Of a stretch of 14,943 bases of DNA, positions 1 through 5,734 are shown in pieces. The stretch is from Oscillospiraceae bacterium (GTDB taxonomy: Bacteria > Bacillota_A > Clostridia > Oscillospirales > Oscillospiraceae): assembly GCA_902789835.1 (NCBI GenBank), contig CADAPN010000156.1:1-14943 (forward strand), in the 5' to 3' direction. Both the position numbers and the translations under genes were made by a program. The notes below the pieces were generated by a model, which saw nothing but the letters and a program-made list of their open reading frames with translations, was not told where the DNA came from and made no database searches. The stretch's first letter is position 1. Each line of letters begins with the position of its first letter.

Positions 1-221
1 GATATGTTCCTATCGGGCATTGGGCGAACAGGTATGGGGTATGTGCCAGTAATATCATTTCCTCGTGTCACATAGAATCAGTCGTGAAACTCACTCGAGC
101 CACGTCGAGACTGTAGTTTTACTGACAAGAAATACATAAAGGCTTTAATAAAGGGATTACCCTTGAGTTCAAATGCGGCCTTGAGACCGAAGTACAGATG
201 TAAACACCAAACTATCACGCA

Positions 222-246
222 GGCGCTCCTCCGGGGGCGTCTTTTT
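222..246 (+). terminator. Rho-independent terminator
   Basis: An 8-bp stem (222-229 with 234-241, including two G-T pairs) closes a TCCG tetraloop and is followed directly by five T residues. It would end rightward transcription entering from outside the window and insulate the AbiEi promoter 13 bases downstream. Confidence 0.8.
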
Positions 247-256
247 CTTGGCTCAC

Positions 257-307
257 TCTTGACTTTCTTGCTTGCTTTATTTATAATAGTAAGCGTTAAA
301 GTCAAGA
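257..307. promoter_or_regulatory. Inverted repeat around the promoter, probable AbiEi operator
   Basis: TCTTGACTTT (257-266) and its exact reverse complement AAAGTCAAGA (298-307) lie 31 bases apart. One arm overlaps the -35 box and the other falls just past the expected transcription start, so a bound repressor would block the promoter. AbiEi antitoxins are known to repress their own promoters by binding inverted repeats. That this pair is such a site is inferred from its position. Confidence 0.65.
259..287 (+). promoter_or_regulatory. Sigma-70/SigA-type promoter of the AbiEi gene
   Basis: The -35 box TTGACT (259-264) and a perfect -10 box TATAAT (282-287) are separated by exactly 17 bases. 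Transcription should start near 294, about 28 bases before the ATG at 322. The -35 box lies inside one arm of the flanking inverted repeat. Confidence 0.85.
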
Positions 308-321
308 AAGGTGGTGGTAGT

Positions 322-915
322 ATGACAGATTCTCAGAAGCTCTTGGAACTTGCAGAACAGAATAATGGCATTATTACCACTGCCATGGTTGTGGAAGCAG
401 GAATTTCTCGCGGCACGTTGAAATACTTGTCAGATACTGGCGGTCTTGAAAAAGCATCACGCGGGGTTTATACGCTGCCGGAAGTGCGGGAAGATGAATT
501 TGTGAATGTCCAGAGCCGGTTTAAGCGGGGTATCTTTTCACTGGAAACGGCATTATTCCTGTGCGACCTGACGGACAGGACGCCCAGAAGATTTCACATG
601 GTTTTTCCTGCAACCTATAATCTTTCAGGTCCGAAGCAGGAAGAGATTCTATGCAGCGGCTCAAAAGAGCCATTATACAGTCTCGGTGTTACTAATCTTA
701 AAACACCGGGCGGCAATACCGTCAGAGGATACTGCGCGGAACGATCACTCTGTGATGTTTTGAGGCCACGGAATCACACGGACGTTCAGGTTATCACCGA
801 TGCGTTTAAAAGGTACGTCTCTCGAAAAGAAAAGAACATCCCGCTGCTGTCAGAGTATGCTCATAAGTTGCGGGTGGAAGAAAGGCTCCGGGCTTACTTG
901 GAGGTGCTGCTTTGA
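322..915 (+). CDS. AbiEi-family antitoxin/transcriptional regulator, orphan
   Basis: This 197-residue protein has the layout of AbiEi antitoxins of type IV toxin-antitoxin systems. An N-terminal winged helix-turn-helix (about residues 1-55, with an ISRGTLKYLSD recognition-type helix) is followed by the AbiEi C-terminal region, including the stretch RGYCAERSLCDVLR (about 134-147). In the family the first domain binds the operon promoter and the second neutralises the AbiEii nucleotidyltransferase. I chose ATG 322 because AAAGGTGG lies about 8 bases upstream and the promoter at 259-287 fits. The upstream extension of this frame is promoter DNA. The cognate AbiEii toxin should overlap the stop codon, but only a few codons that could belong to it are present before unrelated sequence begins. 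The antitoxin appears intact and orphaned. Confidence 0.85.
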   Translation: MTDSQKLLELAEQNNGIITTAMVVEAGISRGTLKYLSDTGGLEKASRGVYTLPEVREDEFVNVQSRFKRGIFSLETALFLCDLTDRTPRRFHMVFPATYNLSGPKQEEILCSGSKEPLYSLGVTNLKTPGGNTVRGYCAERSLCDVLRPRNHTDVQVITDAFKRYVSRKEKNIPLLSEYAHKLRVEERLRAYLEVLL

Positions 916-994
916 AAAACGCAAGGCTGTCAAATGTCGCAAGTAATGATATAAGCATTATCGAGGCTTGTGCGGCAGCAAGGGCTATGCTTGG
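912..994 (+). pseudogene. Stranded fragment of a GNAT acetyltransferase at the AbiEi-Fic junction
   Basis: Read from TTG 912, which overlaps the AbiEi stop, this stretch encodes LKNARLSN followed by VASNDISIIEA. The second string matches, from memory, the helix-1/helix-2 region of the GNAT family represented at 9518 (usual form about FVASNDISIIEAY, then TAxxANGYAFPFG). After a frame change the bases near 979-994 read SKGYAW, reminiscent of NGYAF. The gene at 9518 lacks exactly this region. The first few codons could instead be the start of the lost AbiEii gene (many begin MKNA), so the left boundary is uncertain. The fragment makes no functional protein and lies where the toxin gene should be. 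Confidence 0.5.
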
Positions 995-2026
995 CATACG
1001 GCCATTGGCCTGCAGGCAGTTGACGGGCTGAAGACATCGGATTATCTGGTGCATACCGCCGTCCGCAATATCGAGGGCGAGATATCCTTTGAAGAGGCCA
1101 ATGCGCTCCTGCAGACCTATTACGAAGAGAATCCGGCCCGTGATGCGGAGGACCGCACGGAGGAGGCCGACAAGGTCGCGGCCAGAATCGCTGCGCTCTT
1201 GTCCGAGAGAGCGTTCAGCTTCACACCGAATGAATATCTTTCCATTCACAGAAAGCTGTTCACCGGCATCTATCCTCACGCAGGCCGCATTCGGGATTAC
1301 AACATCACGAAGAAAGAATGGGTGCTGAATGGCGCGACCGTCCTCTATGGCAGTGCCACGGAGCTGCGGGCGACTCTGGAATATGACTTCTCGGAAGAGA
1401 AGAAGTTTTCCTATAAGAACCTCTCGATGGATGAGATCATCCATCACCTTGCGGTTTTCATTTCAAGGCTGTGGCAAATCCACGTGTTCGGAGAGGGTAA
1501 CACCCGGACGACGGCAGTGTTCTTCATCAAGTATCTGAGGACGCTCGGCTTTGATGTGACCAATGACATTTTTGCTGAGAATGCCTGGTATTTCCGCAAT
1601 TCTCTCGTCCGGGCCAACTACAACGACCTGAAAAACGGTATTCATGAGACGACGGAGTATCTGGAGCTGTTTCTGAGGAATCTGCTGCTGAACGAGAACC
1701 ATCCGCTCCATAACCGGACGTTGCACATCAGCGGCACGTTCAAAGCACCGAAAAAAGTGAACATTGAGGATCAAAAAGCGAACATTGAAAGAATAAAAGT
1801 GAACATTGGAGCGGCGTTCACAGCGAAAACGGCTGCTCATGTTTGCAGATTGCTGGAGGAGTTCGGCTTTCAGACGATCTTTGGCAGATCGGATGTTCAG
1901 GATGTTCTTGGCCTGAAACCGACCAGAAGTACCGCGCTGCTTCGTGAAATGGCGGAGAAAGGAATCATCGAACCGGTCTCGGGTCTTGGAAAAGGAAAAT
2001 ACAGATTCAAGAACCAACAGGGTTGA
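968..2026 (+). CDS. Fic-domain protein (probable AMPylator/toxin) with C-terminal winged helix
   Basis: Numbering is from TTG 968. The Fic core spans about residues 60-230, with a target-docking flap region (IRDYNITKKEWVLNG, 108-122) and the active-site loop HVFGEGNTR (172-180). The loop keeps the catalytic His172, the acidic Glu176, Gly177-Asn178 and Arg180 of HxFx(D/E)GNxxR, though the usual second arginine is absent. Fic enzymes mostly transfer AMP to hydroxyl side chains. NIEG at 34-37 resembles the (S/T)xxxE(G/N) inhibitory motif but has valine where Ser/Thr is expected. A linker of three 7-residue repeats (about 263-283) leads to a winged-helix domain (290-352). The start is doubtful: there is no early in-frame ATG, TTG 968 has no properly spaced ribosome site, and the first residues overlap the GNAT scrap. 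The natural N-terminus has probably been lost. Confidence 0.8.
   Translation: MCGSKGYAWHTAIGLQAVDGLKTSDYLVHTAVRNIEGEISFEEANALLQTYYEENPARDAEDRTEEADKVAARIAALLSERAFSFTPNEYLSIHRKLFTGIYPHAGRIRDYNITKKEWVLNGATVLYGSATELRATLEYDFSEEKKFSYKNLSMDEIIHHLAVFISRLWQIHVFGEGNTRTTAVFFIKYLRTLGFDVTNDIFAENAWYFRNSLVRANYNDLKNGIHETTEYLELFLRNLLLNENHPLHNRTLHISGTFKAPKKVNIEDQKANIERIKVNIGAAFTAKTAAHVCRLLEEFGFQTIFGRSDVQDVLGLKPTRSTALLREMAEKGIIEPVSGLGKGKYRFKNQQG
1754..1816 (+). repeat. 21-bp tandem repeat, about three units, in the Fic linker
   Basis: Units begin at 1754, 1775 and 1796, each opening AAAGYGAACATTG. They encode KVNIEDQ, KANIERI and KVNIGAA between the Fic core and the winged helix. The 21-bp period keeps frame, so unit number can vary by slippage without breaking the protein. 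Confidence 0.8.
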
Positions 2027-2030
2027 GACG

Positions 2031-2298
2031 ATGGGAATTTCCATGAATGAAATCATGAATTACGATCAGGCCGTGGAAATCATCAAAGAATTCGAGAAAG
2101 GGGTTCTAAGGAAAAGGCGCCATTGATGCCTTTAGTGAAAAGCTGGATAAAGAACTGCCGGGATTGAAGGGCTTTTCGGCGAAAATCCTGCGCAATATGC
2201 GTACGTTTTATGAGGAATGGATCACTCTGGATCATATGTACGATGAAGAATTGAGTTTGGCAGACGCTTCTGCCAGAATAGTTTCAACAAACGCATGA
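2031..2298 (+). pseudogene. DUF1016/YhcG-type nuclease-family N-terminal fragment, internally deleted and frameshifted
   Basis: Two reading frames together give the N-terminal region of a DUF1016 protein (PDDEXK-nuclease-associated, YhcG-like). Frame one, from ATG 2031 or 2043, reads MNEIMNYDQAVEIIKEF and stops at 2124-2126. Frame two, from about 2110, reads GKGAIDAFSEKLDKELPG, then LKGFSAKILRNMRTFYEEW, and ends with a TGA at 2296-2298. Intact relatives carry about 40 residues between these blocks (the LxLYYGIGxYIS region), so roughly 120-130 bases seem to be missing. The C-terminal nuclease domain is also absent. It lies 4 bases after the Fic stop, consistent with a decayed defence cluster. 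The identification rests on the recalled pattern GAIDAISEQLxxELPGLxGFS. Confidence 0.7.
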
Positions 2299-2313
2299 GA
2301 AAGGAGATTTCTG

Positions 2314-3978
2314 ATGAAAGACAGAGCCAATGTAAAATACTTACTCCCGGCCCGGTTGGCTGCGGCGCTTTTCGTAATGCTGTTTGCACTCACAATCCTG
2401 CCTGGGACAGGATTCGCGCAGGAAACGGAAAAAACGAGCAATAAGAGGCCGACCGTGCTGCTTATTCTCGACGGCTTTGGCCTGAATGAGCAGACTGAAC
2501 ACAATGCTGTCGCGCTGGCGGACACGCCGGTGCTGGACCGACTGATGAAGGAGTGTCCTTTCGTAGAGGGCAATGCCAGCGGCCTGGCAGTAGGTCTTCC
2601 GGAAGGACAGATGGGAAGTTCTGAAGTGGGCCACATGAATATAGGCGCCGGCCGTGTTGTCGATCAGGATCTGGTCAGGATCTCAAAGGAAATCGAGAGC
2701 GGTGCTTTCTTTGAGAATGAGGCACTTCTGAAAGCGGTAAACAATGTGAAGGAAAAGGGAACCAGCCTGCATATATACGGCCTGCTCTCCGATGGCGGCG
2801 TTCACAGCCATAACACACACCTCTATGCCCTTTTGGAACTGGCAAAACGCAACGGACTTGAAAATGTTTATGTACATTGCTTCACGGACGGGAGAGATAC
2901 ATCCCCGGAATCCGGAAAAGATTATGTTCAGGCTCTGCAGAATGAAATGGACCGGATCGGCTGCGGCAGGATCGCAAGCATCGCAGGCCGTTATTATGCC
3001 ATGGACAGGGATAACAATTGGGATCGGATCGAAAAGGCATATCGGGCACTGACCCTCGGTGAGGGCGTGAAGGCAGACTCAGCCTTGGAGGCCGTGACGC
3101 AGTCCTATGAGAAGGGCGAGACGGATGAGTTTATTTTACCCACTGTAGTGATGCAGAACGGAGCCCCGGTGGCCACGATTGATGACGGAGATTCCGTTAT
3201 TTTCTTCAATTTCCGTCCGGATCGCGCCAGAGAGCTTACCAGAACCTTCTGCAGTGATGCGTTTGACGGTTTTGACAGAGGAGCGCGGAAAGATGTGACA
3301 TATGTCTGCTTTACAGAATATGATGAGTCAATACCCAACAAGAGTGTCGCCTTTCAAAAGGAACCACTCACCAATACCTTCGGTGAGTGGCTTGCCGCAA
3401 ACAACATGAAGCAGGCCAGGATCGCCGAGACGGAGAAATACGCGCACGTGACATACTTTTTCAATGGCGGTGTGGATACTGCCGGCAAAGGAGAGGACTG
3501 GTTTCTGGTCCCCTCACCGAAGGCGGCGACTTATGACCTGTGTCCGGAGATGAGCGCGGAAGAGGTATGTGATACCCTGATCGAAAAGATCCGCTCCGGG
3601 GAGTATGATGTGATCATCGCAAATTTCGCCAACTCGGATATGGTAGGCCACACAGGTAATGAGAAAGCCGCCATTGAGGCCGTCTCCTGCATCGACAAAT
3701 GCATCGGACGGGTGGTGGAGACGATCGAAGAAGTGGATGGGCAGATGTTTATCTGTGCGGACCACGGCAACGCCGAGACGATGGTGGACGAAGAGACGGG
3801 AGAACCCTGGACGGCACATACCACCAATCCGGTCCCCTTCATTCTGGTAAACTATGATCCCTCTTATACATTAAAAGAGGGCGGCTGCCTGGCTGACATT
3901 GCCCCTACGCTTATCGAGATGATGGGTATGGAGAAGCCGGCGGAGATGACAGGAGAATCCCTGTTGGTCATGAAATAA
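2314..3978 (+). CDS. gpmI: 2,3-bisphosphoglycerate-independent phosphoglycerate mutase with a signal peptide
   Basis: The 554-residue product interconverts 3- and 2-phosphoglycerate. Metal and catalytic residues are present: Asp53 (LILDGFG), catalytic Ser103 (MGSSEVGH), His164 (SDGGVHSH), Asp192-Arg194-Asp195 (TDGRDTSP), Arg226, Arg301 and Arg304 (FRPDR), Lys375, Asp442 and His446 (SDMVGH), Asp483-His484 (ADHGNAE) and His502 (TAHTTNPVP). Two usually fixed neighbours differ: Ser102 replaces Asn in MGNSEVGH and Ser441 replaces Pro in ANPDMVGH. The normal-length enzyme (about 510 residues) follows a 44-residue extension with a charged start, a hydrophobic core (about 15-30) and a possible cleavage site after Ala35 (GFA|QE). 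The start is firm: AAAGGAG lies 7 bases before ATG 2314 and there is no Met between the signal and the enzyme. The family is normally cytosolic, so export or anchoring is unexpected. Confidence 0.95.
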   Translation: MKDRANVKYLLPARLAAALFVMLFALTILPGTGFAQETEKTSNKRPTVLLILDGFGLNEQTEHNAVALADTPVLDRLMKECPFVEGNASGLAVGLPEGQMGSSEVGHMNIGAGRVVDQDLVRISKEIESGAFFENEALLKAVNNVKEKGTSLHIYGLLSDGGVHSHNTHLYALLELAKRNGLENVYVHCFTDGRDTSPESGKDYVQALQNEMDRIGCGRIASIAGRYYAMDRDNNWDRIEKAYRALTLGEGVKADSALEAVTQSYEKGETDEFILPTVVMQNGAPVATIDDGDSVIFFNFRPDRARELTRTFCSDAFDGFDRGARKDVTYVCFTEYDESIPNKSVAFQKEPLTNTFGEWLAANNMKQARIAETEKYAHVTYFFNGGVDTAGKGEDWFLVPSPKAATYDLCPEMSAEEVCDTLIEKIRSGEYDVIIANFANSDMVGHTGNEKAAIEAVSCIDKCIGRVVETIEEVDGQMFICADHGNAETMVDEETGEPWTAHTTNPVPFILVNYDPSYTLKEGGCLADIAPTLIEMMGMEKPAEMTGESLLVMK

Positions 3979-3998
3979 CATGTGGATTACAGGGAACA

Positions 3999-4029
3999 AA
4001 GTGCAATTCAAAATGCAATAATTGCACTT
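3999..4029. repeat. Perfect 10-bp inverted repeat after the mutase gene
   Basis: AAGTGCAATT (3999-4008) and AATTGCACTT (4020-4029) flank an 11-base loop, 21 bases after the mutase stop. It could act as a transcript-end hairpin or as a binding site. No T-run follows, so it is not a standard intrinsic terminator. Confidence 0.6.
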
Positions 4030-4049
4030 CCGGAACAGGCAGGTTCGTT

Positions 4050-4211
4050 ATGAAAACAGAAATGGATAAGGATTTCAGTATAAGGATGGGAGGCGCAAGC
4101 ATCTGCTCTAAAGACAGAGCAGAAAACAGAAGGCTTCAAATACTCCAGTCTGATATCCAGGCAGATCTGGATATCGAAGAGCTGGAGGATAAGTCAGGGA
4201 TTTCATTTTGA
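4050..4211 (+). CDS. Small hypothetical ORF, possibly a gene remnant
   Basis: The frame opens at ATG 4050 and encodes 53 residues (MKTEMDKDFSIRMGG... ending DKSGISF). I do not recognise a family. There is no clear Shine-Dalgarno site. Its last part, LDIEELEDKSG (4167-4199), is matched by LDIEKLEGKSG encoded at 9480-9512, just ahead of another acetyltransferase gene. The differences are mostly silent or conservative, which suggests both are relics of the same coding sequence. It may be only the tail of a lost gene. Confidence 0.3.
   Translation: MKTEMDKDFSIRMGGASICSKDRAENRRLQILQSDIQADLDIEELEDKSGISF
4152..4175. repeat. 9-bp perfect inverted repeat
   Basis: GATATCCAG (4152-4160) and CTGGATATC (4167-4175) are separated by GCAGAT. 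It lies inside the small ORF and about 77 bases before the Vat-like gene, so it could be a regulator site or a chance result of coding sequence. Confidence 0.4.
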
Positions 4212-4251
4212 TCTGAAACACAAAAATCGGGATTTGCAGAGGTGACCAACG

Positions 4252-4890
4252 ATGAAAAACGGAAAAAACCCGGATCCAAATGTGATCCATCCGATCGCAG
4301 GATATGACAAAGAGATCTATGTGAAACCAACCATTACAAACCCGAATATCACTGTCGGAGATTTTACCTACATTGCAGACTCCCAATTTGAAAGCCATGT
4401 CACACACTTTTATCCGTGGAGTCGGGATAAGCTCTTAATCGGGAAGTTTTGCCAGATCGCGTCAGGCGTTGAATTCGTAATGAACGATGCAAATCACCAG
4501 ATGAACGCTGTATCTACATTCCCGTTTTACACGCTGGAAGGCTGGAACATGAATCCGCCTGCGCAGGCCGATCTTCCGCTTAAGGGTGATACTGTCATCG
4601 GCAATGATGTGTGGATCGGACAGAATGCAGTGATCCTTCCCGGAGTCCATATCGGTGACGGAGCAATCATCGGAGCAAACAGCGTCGTGGGCAGTGATGT
4701 TGATCCTTACACGATTGTGGTCGGCAATCCTGCAAAACTGCTGCGGAAACGATTTGATGATGAGTTGATCGATCTGATGCTCAGGTTTCAGTGGTGGGAT
4801 AAGAGTATCGAGGAAATCGACAGCCTGATTCCGCTCCTCACCTGCAGCGATTTGGCGAAGGTCAGGAAAGAACTGAAGGCAAGACTATGA
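4252..4890 (+). CDS. Vat/CatB-like xenobiotic O-acetyltransferase
   Basis: This 212-residue protein belongs to the left-handed beta-helix acetyltransferases of the Vat (streptogramin A) and CatB (chloramphenicol) group, which transfer acetyl from acetyl-CoA to a hydroxyl on an antibiotic. Hexapeptide repeats run through about residues 60-165 (LIGKFCQI, VIGNDVWIGQNAVILPGVHI, AIIGANSVVG). The expected catalytic histidine is in NDANHQM (about residue 83, matching NGANHRM of Vat enzymes). PLKGDTVIGNDVWIG, VVGNPAKLLRKRF and FQWWD are typical of the group. GAGGTGA lies about 7 bases before ATG 4252. The stop overlaps the next gene by ATGA, so the two are probably co-translated. The true substrate cannot be read from sequence, so I give no vat symbol. 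Confidence 0.88.
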   Translation: MKNGKNPDPNVIHPIAGYDKEIYVKPTITNPNITVGDFTYIADSQFESHVTHFYPWSRDKLLIGKFCQIASGVEFVMNDANHQMNAVSTFPFYTLEGWNMNPPAQADLPLKGDTVIGNDVWIGQNAVILPGVHIGDGAIIGANSVVGSDVDPYTIVVGNPAKLLRKRFDDELIDLMLRFQWWDKSIEEIDSLIPLLTCSDLAKVRKELKARL

Positions 4891-5408
4891 TCATACTGAT
4901 TACGGGAGCCTCCCACACCGGTAAAACACTTCTGGCGCAGAGGATGCTCGAAAAATACAATTATCCGTATCTGTCAATTGATCATCTGAAAATGGGCCTT
5001 ATCCGCAGCGGTAATACGGAGCTTACGCCGGAGGATGATGAGGCTCTTACAGAGTACCTGTGGCCAATTATACGGGAGATCGTGAAGACGACGATTGAGA
5101 ACCGTCAGAACCTGATCATAGAGGGCTGTTATATCCCATTTCGCTGGAGGCAGGATTTTGATGAGCGATATTTGCCGTCAATCCGCTTTATCTGCCTCGC
5201 CATGAGCGAACGATACATCGGGGATCATTACGGTGAGATTGTTGGACATGAGTCGGATATCGAAGGCAGACTGGTCGATGCGGATTGTACGGCAGACAGC
5301 CTGAAGGCAGACAACAGGAGAACCATTGACGGCTTCCGGCATGCCGGGGAGCACGTTATTCTGATCGATTCTGACTACGGGCAAACTATACAGGCGCTTC
5401 TGGGCTGA
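4887..5408 (+). CDS. P-loop kinase-like NTPase (AAA_33/adenylate-kinase-like)
   Basis: The 173-residue protein starts with a strand and a Walker A loop, GASHTGKT (residues 6-13), followed by the substrate-side element SIDHLKMGLIR (about 30-40), a second strand LIIEGCYIPF and a basic lid-like stretch with RRTIDGF. This is the plan of small nucleoside or metabolite kinases related to AAA_33 and zeta-toxin proteins. The substrate is unknown. The ATG overlaps the stop of the acetyltransferase gene (ATGA at 4887-4890), indicating translational coupling. The pairing suggests a shared role such as drug or small-molecule modification, but that is inference. Confidence 0.75.
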   Translation: MIILITGASHTGKTLLAQRMLEKYNYPYLSIDHLKMGLIRSGNTELTPEDDEALTEYLWPIIREIVKTTIENRQNLIIEGCYIPFRWRQDFDERYLPSIRFICLAMSERYIGDHYGEIVGHESDIEGRLVDADCTADSLKADNRRTIDGFRHAGEHVILIDSDYGQTIQALLG

Positions 5409-5542
5409 CAATTTTCAGTTGTCGATATGTTGACTACGCAACTAAACATAACAAAAATGGATAATATTTGACGTCTTTGATTGGTGGATTATCCGGCAAC
5501 TTTTCATTACAATTTTCACAAGAATCAAACACGGAGGTTCTC

Positions 5543-5734
5543 ATGAAAAAAGTTTTGAAAATTGTCGGTATAGTATTGTTGGTTATAATTGTAGCTGCCA
5601 TTGTCGCTTTCGGACTTTATTGGCATCACAACACGCATTGGTATGACAAATATGAGAAAGCACTGAAGACGGCAGGCGCGGTGGAGAAACAGATTACTCT
5701 TCCGAATGGTAATGTAATAAACTATGAGCAATGA
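5543..5734 (+). CDS. Membrane-anchor fragment of an alpha/beta hydrolase, cut off by a frameshift
   Basis: From ATG 5543, with GGAGG about 6 bases upstream, 63 residues encode a lysine start, one transmembrane helix (about residues 7-28, IVGIVLLVIIVAAIVAFGLYW) and a short extracytoplasmic stretch ending LPNGNVINYEQ. In relatives the sequence after VINY continues within a few residues into PALLLIHGQM, which here appears in another frame at 5733 onward. This is therefore the N-terminus of the hydrolase encoded by 5724-6599, not a separate gene. A loss of a few bases near 5722-5735 would explain it. The break might instead be bypassed by frameshifting or reinitiation. Confidence 0.75.
   Translation: MKKVLKIVGIVLLVIIVAAIVAFGLYWHHNTHWYDKYEKALKTAGAVEKQITLPNGNVINYEQ

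Larger units (their letters stand above)
1..321. other. Gene-free leader region before the AbiEi gene
   Basis: No convincing gene is visible here. The stretch holds a Rho-independent terminator (222-246), a promoter (259-287) and an inverted repeat around that promoter. An open frame runs from 163 into the AbiEi gene, but its upstream part is just the terminator and promoter read through. Bases 1-30 share two blocks (an 11-mer and a 9-mer) with 7145-7168, so the left edge may carry a scrap of the same unidentified sequence. Confidence 0.6.

Noticed and set aside
163..321. Upstream extension of the AbiEi frame encoding a hydrophobic N-terminus
   Set aside because: The apparent membrane segment is the terminator and promoter read in frame. 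ATG 322 has a ribosome site and matches family length.
5430..5458. Possible promoter TTGACT-17-AAAAAT before the hydrolase
   Set aside because: The -35 box is good but the -10 matches at only four of six positions, so I do not list it as a feature.
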